DNA of 64,000 nucleotides from Balneolaceae bacterium (GTDB taxonomy: Bacteria; Bacteroidota; Rhodothermia; Balneolales; Balneolaceae). The translations under genes and the position numbers were made by a program. The DNA lies in the NCBI GenBank assembly GCA_020832285.1, contig JAFIFB010000120.1:1-64000 (forward strand), given 5' to 3'. Below the pieces are notes generated by a model that saw nothing but the letters and a program-made list of their open reading frames with translations, had not been told where the DNA came from and ran no database searches. Of the stretch, positions 28,821 to 39,100 are shown in pieces; positions within the stretch are counted from its first letter, which is position 1, and each line of letters opens with the position of its first letter.

Positions 28821-29792
28821 ATGAAAAAAGTTCGTTTCGGAGTTTTGAGCACCGCAAAAATCGCTCGCGAAAAAGTAATTCCTGCGATGCAGAAATCATC
28901 ATTTTGTGAAGTAACGGCAATCGCCTCAAGGAATGAGAAAAGAGCCAGGGAAGTGGCAGAACAGCTCTCTGTTCCAAACAGTCACAGTACTTACGAAGAA
29001 CTTTTGGCCGATCCTGAAATTGATGCGATTTACAACCCGCTGCCCAATCACTTGCATGTACAATGGTCAATAAAAGCACTGATGGCAGGGAAACATGTTT
29101 TATGTGAAAAACCGGTCGGGCTGGACGCAGAAGATGCCCGAAGACTGCTGGATGCATCCCGCCAGTTTCCCGGGCTGAAAGTGATGGAAGCGTTCATGTA
29201 TCGTCACCATCCCCGGTGGAAACGTGCAGCGGAGCTGGCTCATTCCGGTAAACTTGGAGAGATCAAAGCGGTCCACTCCTTTTTCTCTTATTACAACGAC
29301 GATCCGCAAAACTACCGGAACAGTGCAGAAATGGGCGGCGGCGGACTGATGGATATCGGCTGCTACTCTGTTTCAGTAGCCCGTTTGATTTTTGGACGGA
29401 AACCGGATTTCGTTACCGGTTTTATGGAACTGGATCCGAATTTCAAGGTCGATCGGCTTACTTCCGGTTTAATGGCATTCGGAACCGGTACTTCGGTCTT
29501 TACCTGCGCAACACAGTGCCATAAAGATCAATATGTGAAAATTTACGGCACTAACGGAAAGCTGGAAATTGACTGGCCATTTAATCCCGACTTCACAAAA
29601 AAAACAGTATTGAAAGGGGAAATCGGAAATGATGAATTTATGGAAGAGTTCTCTCCCTGCGATCATTTTACACTTCAGGGCGATGCGTTTGCAAGATCAG
29701 TTTTAGACACTACTCCTGTACCCATTCCACTCGAAGATTCCATTGAGAATATGGAAGTCATTGACTGGATCAGAAATAACCAGGCTCGTTAA
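28821..29792 (+). CDS. Gfo/Idh/MocA-family NAD(P)-dependent oxidoreductase
   Basis: The start is placed at ATG 28821, giving 323 residues beginning M-K-K-V-R-F-G-V-L-S. The 26 upstream codons of the open frame have no family match. The N-terminal Rossmann fold binds NAD(P), and the family hallmark E-K-P is at 96-98 (C-E-K-P-V-G). The C-terminal alpha/beta domain contains G-G-G-G-L-M-D-I-G-C-Y, with Asp and Tyr typical of the substrate pocket. Members oxidise or reduce sugars and inositols, for example forming 3-keto-glycosides. It is the only soluble dehydrogenase of that type here and would fit with the ThuA and DUF1080 proteins. No signal peptide is seen, so it is cytoplasmic. Confidence 0.93.
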   Translation: MKKVRFGVLSTAKIAREKVIPAMQKSSFCEVTAIASRNEKRAREVAEQLSVPNSHSTYEELLADPEIDAIYNPLPNHLHVQWSIKALMAGKHVLCEKPVGLDAEDARRLLDASRQFPGLKVMEAFMYRHHPRWKRAAELAHSGKLGEIKAVHSFFSYYNDDPQNYRNSAEMGGGGLMDIGCYSVSVARLIFGRKPDFVTGFMELDPNFKVDRLTSGLMAFGTGTSVFTCATQCHKDQYVKIYGTNGKLEIDWPFNPDFTKKTVLKGEIGNDEFMEEFSPCDHFTLQGDAFARSVLDTTPVPIPLEDSIENMEVIDWIRNNQAR

Positions 29793-30174
29793 TTGTCTGT
29801 TTTCATATTTGCCTGGAAAGATTCATTTCACTTGATTAATCTCTGAAAAATAGTTGTATTCAAATATGGCAACAAAATCAGAGAAATATGTATTTATCAA
29901 AGATCAGAGCCGCTTTATTAAGCTTTCTTTTTATATTCAGTATGGGATGGTGCTCAGTTTTAACAGCACAGTATCCCAGCGAACAGGTTCACGGAAAAAT
30001 CACCACAACCGGGATCGGCTGGTCTGAACCGGAACATATTCCCCTTGATTTGGAAAAACGGAATCCGGCCGGAGCAGATATTGCAATTGGCAGCGATGGC
30101 CTGTACATCACCTTTCAAGCTTATACGCCCGGCATACTCCCGCCTCATGATGTATGGCTGATGACACAAAAAAA

Positions 30175-30264
30175 CGATAACGGCTCAGCGTTTGTGCTGC
30201 CGGGCGATTCACCTAAATGTAGAGAAAATACCCGAACCGGTCAGCACGAAACGCGTTGTTATAA
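30175..30264 (-). repeat. attC-like recombination site of an integron cassette
   Basis: Read on the minus strand, an R''-like arm (TTATAAC, 30264-30258) is followed by L'' (GCGTTTCGTGCTG, 30254-30242), a variable central stretch, L' (CAGCACAAACGC, 30199-30188) and R' (GTTATCG, 30181-30175). L'' and L' pair over 12 bp with one extra unpaired base in L''. Spacers between R and L arms are unequal (3 and 6 bases). Both features are hallmarks of attC sites and set the orientation. It lies just downstream of the cassette genes, where an attC belongs. Confidence 0.82.
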
Positions 30265-30283
30265 AGCGGGCTCAGATAATGAT

Positions 30284-30649
30284 TTATGGTGTATTTCTTT
30301 TTTCTATTCGTTCTTGTTCTCGTTCTTTCAAATACCACCACTCACTTTTGTCATCTTTCCTAATAGTTTTTTTTGCTCCTATTTCATGCAGTATTTGTTT
30401 AATTTCATCATCGGAAAAACCGCCAATTCGTTTTTTTAAAGCAACAAATGAGCGATCTGTATGAGTACGGTGATTCAACATGTCAATTAAAATCTCCTTT
30501 ACCATCTCCTTGCTTCTATTCTGAAGGCGGAACATTTCTTTATTGTGTTTAAACTGACTTTTCTGTAAAACATAATTAATTACTCCAGTTAAAACACTTC
30601 CAATAATTACACCTATTACTACCCAATGTGCATCAGTCAACCACTCCAT
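30284..30649 (-). CDS. Cassette protein 2: membrane-anchored, winged-helix-like C-terminus
   Basis: A 121-residue protein with one N-terminal membrane segment (about 8-28, V-V-I-G-V-I-I-G-S-V-L-T-G-V), a basic/amphipathic helix (30-60) and a C-terminal block R-I-G-G-F-S-D-D-E-I-K-Q-I-L-H-E-I-G-A followed by W-W-Y-L-K-E-R. That block has the pattern of a small winged-helix module seen in hypothetical proteins; this is an impression, not a database match. Its ATG overlaps the stop of the preceding gene by one base (TAATG), with AGGAG at 30658-30654, a strong ribosome site for this genome. The stop lies 20 bp from the attC-like site. Function unknown. Confidence 0.8.
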   Translation of the reverse strand: MEWLTDAHWVVIGVIIGSVLTGVINYVLQKSQFKHNKEMFRLQNRSKEMVKEILIDMLNHRTHTDRSFVALKKRIGGFSDDEIKQILHEIGAKKTIRKDDKSEWWYLKEREQERIEKRNTP

Positions 30650-31065
30650 TATTCTCCTATTATTAGTTTAATGAACTCCTCTTTAAATTGATATTTTGGT
30701 AAGTTTCCTGGTGTAATATCAATTATAAAGTTAGCATGTTCTAAAGATCTGATATTGCTCATGAGGTTTTCATGTTGATCTTCATAATAAAAAAAGGCTG
30801 GTTTTGAATGATTAACGAGAACCTTTTGACTTGGTGAAACAAAAAATTCCCTGCAATTTTTAAATTCAGGATTTTCGAGATCTTGTTTTATTTCATCAAA
30901 TAATTTGGGCATCTGATTCTTTAGGTCCAAATATTCCTTTTTGCGTGCCTTTTCCTTGTCTTTAACTTTTGATTTTTCACTCCATCTATTGGCTACATAG
31001 TTACCAACTATACCAATTAAAAGTCCACCTAAAAAAGTTACCAGATGTGAAATCCAAGGATCCAT
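30649..31065 (-). CDS. Cassette protein 1: membrane-anchored protein of unknown function
   Basis: I choose ATG 31065 (138 residues, M-D-P-W-I-S-H-L-V). A GTG nine codons earlier (31092) is an alternative. One membrane helix (about 7-26, L-G-G-L-L-I-G-I-V-G-N-Y-V) is followed by a lysine/glutamate-rich helix likely to be a coiled coil (29-65). A C-terminal domain has F-F-Y-Y-E-D-Q-H-E-N-L-M-S-N-I-R-S-L-E and a closing Y-Q-F-K-E-E-F-I-K-L-I, which reads like a small winged-helix or beta-alpha module. It has the same layout as its partner: short N-terminus, anchor, charged linker, small cytosolic domain. The two are translationally coupled and probably act together. Base composition is low in G+C relative to the host gene. 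Confidence 0.78.
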   Translation of the reverse strand: MDPWISHLVTFLGGLLIGIVGNYVANRWSEKSKVKDKEKARKKEYLDLKNQMPKLFDEIKQDLENPEFKNCREFFVSPSQKVLVNHSKPAFFYYEDQHENLMSNIRSLEHANFIIDITPGNLPKYQFKEEFIKLIIGE

Positions 31066-32437
31066 ATATGTTCTTTTTTGTTTATGCCACACAACTTATT
31101 TATACACGCAATAAAAATGTGCTTTACATGAAAATATAGAGGTATAGGCGAACATTTTTACTGCGGGTTTATTAATTAATATGTGTTCAAATTGTCTTAT
31201 GAAAATTCCGCTTTATAACTGGCAATCTCCCGCCCTGATCGCTGAAACATCCATGACCAGTGACACCCGAATAGCTGTTTCCGGGAAGGGACAGAAAGAA
31301 GTGGTTCACATTTTATGGTGGGATAAACTATCAGATCAACCTTACACTGCGGATCACCTTCCCGGTGAAGATTCTGTTTCCGAAATCTGGTACACAACTC
31401 TTGAAAACGGAAAATGGACCGGGCACATGAAGCTATTTGAGGGTAATCATTTTATACCAAAATTTACGAAGTCGTTTGCCAGCAAGGAAGACGGCTCTCT
31501 CTATTTTATGTTTTATGCAGGTCAGAATGATGAGAACGACGGCATTCCATCCCTGTATCTGGCTGGAAAAGAAGATGGTGCCTGGCAAATCAGAGGACCT
31601 GTTTTCTCAGGAGGTGGTGCCGAAGCCTCTGCAGCCCAATTATACGATGACACCTTCATAGCGGCTTACAGAGGTCCTGGATTCGACTGGGCAAAAGAAA
31701 ATTTTGAGAGTGACTGGCGGGGCATCCTGCTTAAAATTTCCGAAGACAGGGGTGAAACCTGGGGCGAACCTTTTTTGATTGATCGAAATGAATGGAAGAT
31801 GACCGTAACGGCCCGCCCTCAGATCATTGCAGACGGAAACGAATTTGTTCACCTGTTTTGGAGACAGGATACGACCGGAGACAATCAGGCTGATAACCTG
31901 GTTCATACATGGACGAAAGACGGTGTCAACTGGGCAGAGATCGAGTTGCCGGGAGATCGTCTTGCAGATGCAGCCTTCATCCGGAATTATGATGTATCAA
32001 TCACCCCCGGGGGAAATATGCACCTTATTTATGAGGCATGGACGAAGAATGATAACGGCACACTGGTGCATTCCAACTGGAACGGTCAGAATTGGAGCGT
32101 GCCCCAGTTGTTATTTGAAGGGGAAGGTTTCCGGAACCCCGTAATGGCTTTTGATGATATTAAGAACCGCCTTCATCTTGTTTTTCAGGCCCGGAACAAA
32201 ATGGAGCCTGATCAAACCGGAATGGATGAGTGGAGGATCATCGGGATGGATCCGGCTGACAAAGGCGATTCAGGTTATGAGCATTTTACCGGGTGGAGCT
32301 GGTATCATTCAGTTTATCAGGAATAGGAGGACAGGAGTAGTGTTGTGTCAAGCCTGAAGTTTCGTAAAAAACCCGATGTTTTATCATTGACACGATAGTA
32401 GATTGGAAGGCCTTCTTGCCCGGTCATCTGAGTGGCT

Positions 32438-34081
32438 TCAGGTTTTCCCAAGCACCGAATCCACAATCGCAATCGCTTCTTCCTGAATCTGTTTGAGGTG
32501 ATCGATGCCCTTGAAGCTTTCAGTGTAGATTTTGTAGATATCTTCCGTGCCCGAAGGCCGTGCGGCAAACCAGCCGTTTTCTGTTTCCACTTTCAACCCG
32601 CCAATGGGAGCATCGTTGCCGGGAGCGCGGGTCAGTTTTTTCAGGATCGGTTCGCCTGCAAGCGTGTCAGCAGTTACCTGCTCGGGTGAAAGGTTCCCTA
32701 GAATCTTTTTTTCATCCAGAGAGGCGGGTGCATCCAGCCGTTCATACACCGGGCTGCCAAATTTTTGTTCTAGAGCCACATAGTGCTCAGAAGGATCTTT
32801 TTCAGTTTTTGCGGTAATCTCGGCTGCCAGAAGGTTCAGGATAATTCCGTCTTTATCGGTAGACCATACGGTGCCGTCTTTTCTCAGGAAGGATGCCCCG
32901 GCGCTTTCTTCTCCTCCAAACCCGTAGGAGCCATCAAGCAGGCCGTCTACAAACCACTTGAAACCCACCGGCACTTCAGCCAGATTGCGTCCGATGGAGC
33001 GGGCCACCCGGTCGATCATGCTACTCGAAACCAGTGTTTTGCCAACAGCAGAATCTTTTCTCCAGCCGTTCCGGTTTTGAAATAGATAATGGATCGCTAC
33101 GGATAGGTAGTGATTGGGATTCATCAATCCGCTGCTGGTGACAATTCCGTGTCTGTCGAAATCGGTATCGTTACCGAAGGCGATATCGAAGTTGTCTTTC
33201 AGTTCTATCAGGCTTGCCATAGCATGGGAAGAAGAGCAATCCATTCGTATTTTCCCGTCCTTGTCTACCGTCATAAAACTAAAGGTTGGATCCACCCTTG
33301 GATTTACCACTTCGAGATTAAGCCCGTACTTTTCAGCGATGGGTTCCCAGTAGGCGATGCCGGAACCGCCCATCGGATCAGCCCCGATTTTCAAACCCGA
33401 ATCACGGATGATTTCCATGTCCACAACGTTGATCAGGTCATCGGTATAAGGATGAAGATAGTCGTATGCCCGGGTAGACGGTTTACGCAATGCTTTTTCG
33501 TAAGGAATGCGATTGACCCCGGTCAGGCCTGTTTTCAGATATTGATTGGCCGTGTTTTCAATTTCTTTGGTGATTTCGGTTCCGGCCGGACCACCGTGCG
33601 TGGCGTTGTATTTAAAGCCGCCGTCGGATGGGGGATTGTGTGAAGGTGTAATGACCACTCCGTCCGCCTTGGGTTTTGAGCTCTCTTGGTTCCAGGTCAG
33701 AATTGCGTGAGAAATAGCTGGTGTTGGCGTGTAACCAAATCCTTCCTGGTAGCGAACTTCTATATCGTTGGCAGCAAAAACTTCGAGAGCAGAAACCATT
33801 GCCGGTTCTGAAAGAGCGTGCGTGTCAATCCCTAAAAAAAGTGGCCCTTTGATTCCCTTTTTCTGTCGGTAATCCACCACGGCCTGGCTGATCGCCAGAA
33901 TATGATCTTCGTTGAAGGTAAAATCGAGCGAAGAACCTCGATGTCCGGATGTGCCAAACCGTATGGCATGTTGTGGATTCGCCGGATCGGGACTACTGCT
34001 GAAGTAGGATGTAATCAGCCTCGGAATATTTTCTAAAATGGTGTAGGGAGCTTTTTTGCCTGCCAGTTCGTGATTCGCCAA
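32438..34081 (-). CDS. pgm: Phosphoglucomutase (alpha-D-glucose phosphate-specific)
   Basis: The 547-residue enzyme interconverts glucose 1-phosphate and glucose 6-phosphate. Motifs appear in family order: substrate loop G-T-S-G-H-R-G-S (43-50), the phosphoserine loop T-P-S-H-N-P (145-150, Ser147), the magnesium loop D-T-D-F-D-R-H-G, the sugar-specificity loop G-F-G-G-E-E-S-A-G and the phosphate-binding [10 protein letters not shown] near the end. Length and motifs match the bacterial Pgm subgroup of about 545 residues rather than the ManB group. It is cytosolic. It converges on the interrupted BNR gene over 111 bp and lies 374 bp downstream of kbl, so probably has its own promoter. Confidence 0.97.
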   Translation of the reverse strand: MANHELAGKKAPYTILENIPRLITSYFSSSPDPANPQHAIRFGTSGHRGSSLDFTFNEDHILAISQAVVDYRQKKGIKGPLFLGIDTHALSEPAMVSALEVFAANDIEVRYQEGFGYTPTPAISHAILTWNQESSKPKADGVVITPSHNPPSDGGFKYNATHGGPAGTEITKEIENTANQYLKTGLTGVNRIPYEKALRKPSTRAYDYLHPYTDDLINVVDMEIIRDSGLKIGADPMGGSGIAYWEPIAEKYGLNLEVVNPRVDPTFSFMTVDKDGKIRMDCSSSHAMASLIELKDNFDIAFGNDTDFDRHGIVTSSGLMNPNHYLSVAIHYLFQNRNGWRKDSAVGKTLVSSSMIDRVARSIGRNLAEVPVGFKWFVDGLLDGSYGFGGEESAGASFLRKDGTVWSTDKDGIILNLLAAEITAKTEKDPSEHYVALEQKFGSPVYERLDAPASLDEKKILGNLSPEQVTADTLAGEPILKKLTRAPGNDAPIGGLKVETENGWFAARPSGTEDIYKIYTESFKGIDHLKQIQEEAIAIVDSVLGKT

Positions 34082-34455
34082 TGGTTTACCTCCGTTTATC
34101 AGGTTGAGTGGTTAAAATAATTACCCTCGTTTAAAATGATTGTTATTGAAATAAATGGCAAGTAGCGATAAAGTGAGAAAGAGGAGATGAATGGGAGGCT
34201 TTGGGTGCAGGTCTATGTAAGATCAGCGAATTCGACAGACGAGAAAAGATTCGTCAGTCGATTAGAGTGTAAAAGGAAAAAAGAGTGGTAAGTCATCTGA
34301 CGATTTTTTGAAAAAGTATCATTTCAGATGATTGGAAAAATCCCGGATCGACTCGTCTGATGACTCTTCTACACATATATAGATGATAAGGCACTCGCCA
34401 GCCGATAAATAAAGAGCAGAAAACTCACGTATTGATATGTGCTTTTTTTCCTATA
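34082..34455. other. Spacer between kbl and pgm with two imperfect hairpins
   Basis: No gene is seen. Two imperfect inverted repeats occur: CGACAGACGA 34233-34242 with TCGTCAGTCG 34251-34260, and AGTCATCTGACG 34291-34302 with CGTCTGATGACT 34354-34365, each with one mismatch. Both lie between the kbl stop and the pgm start and could serve as terminator or regulatory structures, but neither has a clear T-tract. Confidence 0.45.
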
Positions 34456-35646
34456 TCAACGAATTATCCCGAGCTCTTTTCCAATCTCCGAAAAGGCGTT
34501 TACGGCTTTGTCCAGATGTTCGCGTTCATGAATGGCGGAGAGCTGTACGCGGATTCGCGCCTGCCCCTTCGGTACCACCGGGTAGTAAAATCCGATCACA
34601 TAAATTCCTTTTTCCAGGAGTTTTTCGGCAAAATCCTGGGCCAGTTTGGCTTCGTACAGCATCACTGGCACGATGGGATGATTGCCCGATTTAATCTCAA
34701 ACCCGGCATCAGTCATCTTTTTGCGGAAATAGGTTGTATTCGATTCCAGTTTATCACGCAGTTCGGTGGTCTCGCTGAGCAGTTTCAGCACCTCAATGGA
34801 TGCACCTGCAATAGCCGGGGCCAGTGTGTTCGAGAAAAGATAGGGCCGCGAACGCTGCCTCAAAATATCCACAATTTCCTGGTGGGCAGCTGTAAATCCG
34901 CCCGAAGCTCCGCCAAGAGCTTTGCCCAGCGTCCCGGTGATGATATCGACCCGTCCAATTACATCGTGATATTCATGAACACCGCGGCCCGTTTTGCCTA
35001 CAAATCCCGTTGAGTGGCATTCATCTGACATCACCAGGGCGTCGTACTTATCGGCGAGATCACATATTTTATCCATTTGTGCGATGGTCCCGTCCATAGA
35101 AAAAACTCCATCAGTAGCAATGATACGTGTACGTGAATCCTGGGCTTCTTTCAGTTTCTCTTCAAGATCAGCCATGTCATTATGTTTATAAACATAGCGA
35201 TCGGCCTTGCAGAGGCGAACACCATCAATAATGGAGGCATGATTTAACTGATCAGAAATAATGGCATCGCCCTTGCCAATGAGCGGCTCAAAAACACCCC
35301 CGTTTGCATCAAATGCAGCGGCATAGAGAATGGAGTCATCCGTACCTAAAAATTCAGCAATTTTCTGCTCCAGCTCTTTGTGGATGGTTTGCGTTCCGCA
35401 GATAAACCTCACGGAAGACATCCCGTACCCGTACTCATCAATCGTTTTTTTGGCAGCTTCAATCACTTTCGGATGGGAAGAGAGCCCAAGGTAATTGTTG
35501 GCGCAAAAATTAATGACTTCATCGCCCTTTGTGGTTTTGATGACAGCCCCTTGCGGTGTGGTGATGATGCGTTCCTCTTTGTAGAGTCCGTCTGCCTTGA
35601 TTTGATTGAGTTCCTTTTGGAGATCTTTTTTCAGATTGGTGTACAT
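34456..35646 (-). CDS. kbl: 2-amino-3-ketobutyrate CoA ligase (glycine C-acetyltransferase)
   Basis: A 396-residue PLP enzyme of the alpha-oxoamine synthase group. It cleaves 2-amino-3-ketobutyrate with CoA to glycine and acetyl-CoA, the second step of threonine breakdown. The PLP lysine is Lys242 in T-L-G-K-A-L-G-G, with [11 protein letters not shown] and [10 protein letters not shown] upstream, matching E. coli Kbl almost position for position in length and motif placement. The companion threonine dehydrogenase (tdh) is not in this window. Related 8-amino-7-oxononanoate synthase (BioF) is an alternative, but the motif set and length favour Kbl, and no biotin genes are near. Confidence 0.93.
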   Translation of the reverse strand: MYTNLKKDLQKELNQIKADGLYKEERIITTPQGAVIKTTKGDEVINFCANNYLGLSSHPKVIEAAKKTIDEYGYGMSSVRFICGTQTIHKELEQKIAEFLGTDDSILYAAAFDANGGVFEPLIGKGDAIISDQLNHASIIDGVRLCKADRYVYKHNDMADLEEKLKEAQDSRTRIIATDGVFSMDGTIAQMDKICDLADKYDALVMSDECHSTGFVGKTGRGVHEYHDVIGRVDIITGTLGKALGGASGGFTAAHQEIVDILRQRSRPYLFSNTLAPAIAGASIEVLKLLSETTELRDKLESNTTYFRKKMTDAGFEIKSGNHPIVPVMLYEAKLAQDFAEKLLEKGIYVIGFYYPVVPKGQARIRVQLSAIHEREHLDKAVNAFSEIGKELGIIR

Positions 35647-35747
35647 ATAGAATGATGAAATTCTGTTTTAATGGATTTTCTATTTGGACTGAAATTACGA
35701 AAATTCTGGTGAAATTTGTGTCGCAGCTTACACATTTCGCTACTATA

Positions 35748-35904
35748 ACAACCTGCCAGAGTTTGAGCGGATCGAAATCCTGGCAGGTTGTGGTTTTGGG
35801 GTACGATAGGCTTTAAGTAGATTTTGGGTATGGCCCCGCGACTGCCGGGAGCCGGAATAACATCGGGCACTCTTGCCGCACAGCGATCCCTTGGGCAGGT
35901 CGCT
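35748..35904 (+). repeat. Long palindromic repeat, copy D
   Basis: It begins AACCTGCCAGAGTTTGAGCGG and ends GGGCAGGTCGCT. The inner stem CCTGGCAG pairs imperfectly with CTGCCGGG, and the small hairpin is degraded. It shares the extended tail (GCACAGCGATCCC) with copies A and C. It fills much of the 523-bp spacer between kbl and the giant surface-protein gene; the remainder shows no gene. Confidence 0.82.
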
Positions 35905-36079
35905 TTAACCTTTAATTGTCTCCAACTTTGAACCACTATCCTAAACATCGCAGAAAGCTGGAAAAAGAGTAAGATAAATTCATGATTTTTAATTTCGATA
36001 AACCATTGATGCTAAAGCATATATTCTAAATAGATTTAGAGCGCTACTCATTAATTTTTCTTTTCTTAAAGTAATGTGT

Positions 36080-36087
36080 TATGTTTG
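36080..36087 (+). promoter_or_regulatory. Candidate Bacteroidota-type -7 box
   Basis: TATGTTTG matches the TAnnTTTG -7 consensus of Bacteroidota primary sigma factors and lies 82 bp upstream of the giant protein's ATG. The corresponding -33 region is T-rich but has no exact TTTG, so this is tentative. Confidence 0.3.
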
Positions 36088-36169
36088 CAGCTGCTTTTTT
36101 TGGGGTCAAAAAGAACCAAATAGTACAGACTAAAAGTATCAAATCTGCAACTTTTCTAACCTGATTTAA

Positions 36170-39100
36170 ATGATGCGCTCTTATCTGAAGTACCTTTTGT
36201 CTACACTCACCATCCTGTTATTATCCGGCCAATTCATGACGGCCATAGCCCAGACAGATATCGAGTCTTGGGAAGACCTGGCGAATATGAGCCTGAGTGG
36301 TAACTACATTCTAACAGAAGATCTTGATAGCTCCACTCCGGGTTACAACGATTATGCTGGCCCAAACGCTAATAGCGGAAGCGGCTGGGAGCCGATTGGT
36401 GATACAGACAATCCATTTACCGGAACACTGGATGGTGGAGACAACAGTATTTCAGGACTTCGAATTAACCGCGGAACTGAAGAGTTTGTGGGCCTTTTCT
36501 CTGCAATAGATGGGGCAACGATTCAAAATCTCACGATCGATGATGCAGAAGTAAACGCCGACGGAGGTAATGAGCAGGTAGCAAATGTATCAATTCTGGC
36601 CGGCCAGGGGCTAAATTTTACCATCGAGAATTTTACATTGAATGGAAAAATTACGGCAACTACTGATTTTATAAGTGGTAATGATCGGATAGCTGTGAGC
36701 CAAATAGGCGGCCTTGTAGCTTTTGTTCCTGATGTTGTAGATAATGAAGTTACCATCAGCCAACTAAACTTTGATGTCGATGTTGAAGTGACGGTGAATC
36801 GCGATGGTGCTGATATTGATGAGTTTGATGCTGTTTCTATCGGGGGGCTTGTAGGAAAAACAGGAGAAAATCGCAGTGATTATACAAATGTCTGGACAAT
36901 CGAAGATATTGAAGCAACCGGTTCATTTAATTTGGATGTAGATGGACGGTCAGAATTCCTGTCATTACTGTTCGCTGATGCGATTAGTTCTACTGGTGAA
37001 TGGAATCTAAGCAATATTAATGTTGATCAACCTCGGATGGAAGTTAATGGTAATGGTCCAACAGATCTTGGCATATTTGGTGGGCGGCTACAAAATTCAA
37101 ACTTAAATAATCTAACTATTACAGATGGGAGTTTGATTGTTAACTCATTAGAAGATGGCGGCGGAAGTGTTCGGCGTATCAGGCGGGCTGCTTTAGGTGT
37201 TGGCCGTTCTGGTTCAAGCTGGGAAATAGAAAATTCCGGGGTAATCGGTAATGTGACGATAAATGGAGATAATAGTGTTAGTTCGGTAGGGTTGTTTTTT
37301 GGGAGAACAAGCAGAGAATATATCATAACTGATTCCTGGGCAGAGGGTAACATAAATATAACCGCGGGCAGAGATGCTGATGAAGTTGGCCTTTTTCTTG
37401 GATCCAGACAAAATGCGAATGACTGGGAAGTAACCGATTCACATGCTGAGGGAAATATAACTATATCAGCAGGTAGAAATGTTGATGAAACCGGTATTTT
37501 TGCAGGTAGTGCCGGTAGGGGTTGGAATCTTACAAACTCCTGGGCTAAAGGCAACATTAATATTACAGCCGGGCTGGATCCGGATAATTCCTCCGGTGAT
37601 GTGGAAGGTATTGCAATTTTTGTGGGAGAGTCAGATAGTGGATGGAATGTAACCGATTCCTGGGCAGAGGGAGATATTATTATAGAAAATCTGCATCGTG
37701 ATGTAGAAGAGATAGCTATTTTCACCGGTACCACCGAGAGTGATTGGGTTGTTACAAACTCTTATGCCAGGGGAGATATCACAATAGATACTGTTCGCGA
37801 TGTTGAAGATGTAGCTATTTTTGCAGGTAAAGCGGTTGGAAACTGGAAAGTCGAAAATTCAGAAGCTGAAGGTGATCTGCTAATAACCACTTCAGAGGGT
37901 GACGTAGATGAGGTTGCAATTTTTACCGGTGATGCAGGCATTGATTGGGAAATCATAAATTCCCATGCAAAAGGAGATGTTACGATCAACGCCGGAGGTG
38001 AAGTAAGTGAAGTGGCTGTGTTTATGGGTAATTCAAACAGCAGATGGGATATAACCGATTCAAGTGCAGAAGGTGATATAGATATCACTGCAGGTACTCA
38101 CTCATCGGGTAGAGTAGATGATATAGGCATATTTGCAGGAAATCCCGGAGGCACCTATAACTTCAATAATTCTACTGCAAGGGGAAATATTAAAATAACA
38201 AATCCCGGGGATGTAAGAGAGGTTGGCATATTTGTTGGAGATTCCAGTTTAGATTGGAGTGTTATTGACTCAAATGCTGAGGGTGATATTACTATTGAAA
38301 GTACTGGGGGAGATGTATACGAAATTGGTGTATTTGTCGGTGACCAGTCACGAAACTCAACTTTTACGAATACCTATGCTAAAGGGAATATTGACATTAC
38401 TGCAGACCAGGATATATATATGATTGGTGTCTATTTTGGAATCATGTCAACCGGATTGACTATAAAAAATTCTTATGCAATGGGTGATATTACAGCAAAC
38501 GCCGGTAATGAACTATTTTGGATTGGCTCATTCATTGGCTTAAGCTCTCCGTCTTTTAATATTGATACAAATATATCCAACGTATTTTCTTCAGGTGACA
38601 TCACGGTAAAAACATCTGATGAAAATGCAGATTTTAATAGTATAGGCGGGTTTATTGGGTATATAGGAGATTATGGAGATGAATCTATCACTATAGAAGA
38701 TGTTTACTCCTATGGAGATATAGCTGCTGATGGTGCCAGCTCTGTAGGTGGACTCGTTGGTACAATTCTTGGTAGCAGTGCAACAATTTCTAACACCTAT
38801 GCTGCCGGAGAAGTGATTGGTAATGCCGACACAGCAGGTCTTATTGGTTTACAAGAAGGTGCTAATACTATAGAGAACTCCTTTTTTGACAAAATCTTGA
38901 ATCCTGGCATGCCGGATGAAGCAGACTTCGGAAAAACCACCCAAGAGATGAAAGCATCGGATATCTTTACCACAGCAGGCTGGGATTTTACCGATACCTG
39001 GACTACTGCATCATCAGAATTCTCCAAATATATTTCGTATCCCTACCTGCAGGAGATTAACTACGACGAACCGGGAGCCGAGCCGGGAGTAAATCCCATA

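Larger units (their letters stand above)
30181..31218 (-). mobile_element. Integron-type gene cassette (1,038 bp) inside the BNR gene
   Basis: The cassette runs on the minus strand from its 5' end at 31218 (TTATAAAGCGG) through two genes to its attC-like site ending at 30181. Both junctions are G^TT on the minus strand, the known integrase crossover. Exact removal restores the host reading frame. GTTATAAAGCGG, read on the minus strand at 31219-31208 across the upstream junction, is complementary over 12 bp to the R'' side of the attC at 30258-30269. In the circular cassette these would form a perfect R stem. No transposase, target duplication or integrase gene is present, so insertion at a secondary site by an integrase encoded elsewhere is inferred. 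Confidence 0.85.
29888..32326 (+). pseudogene. BNR/sialidase-like exported protein, interrupted by a gene cassette
   Basis: The gene is split. Its 5' part (29,888-30,180) encodes a signal peptide (about 1-27, S-V-L-T-A-Q) and the first propeller strands to M-T-Q-K-N-D. Its 3' part (31,219-32,326) continues N-W-Q-S-P-A-L-I-A-E-T. Joining base 30,180 to 31,219 gives one frame of 1,401 bases (466 residues) with no stop. The protein shows repeated S-x-D-x-G-x-T-W-type Asp-box motifs (S-E-D-R-G-E-T-W; T-K-D-G-V-N-W), as in BNR-repeat sialidase-like six-bladed propellers. As it stands, translation from the native start runs into cassette DNA and stops at 30,439. The 3' part could only be made from an internal start. 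It is probably non-functional unless the cassette is excised. Confidence 0.88.

Noticed and set aside
30181-31218. Insertion sequence or MITE as the cause of the BNR gene split
   Set aside because: There is no transposase and no target-site duplication. The only inverted repeat is explained by the attC R arms, and the exact G^TT junctions with frame restoration fit an integron cassette better.
37280-38830. Regular repeats at DNA level that could suggest a CRISPR-like or satellite array
   Set aside because: The repetition is in the protein sequence of one long open frame. Unit DNA sequences vary, and no cas genes or conserved short repeats are present.
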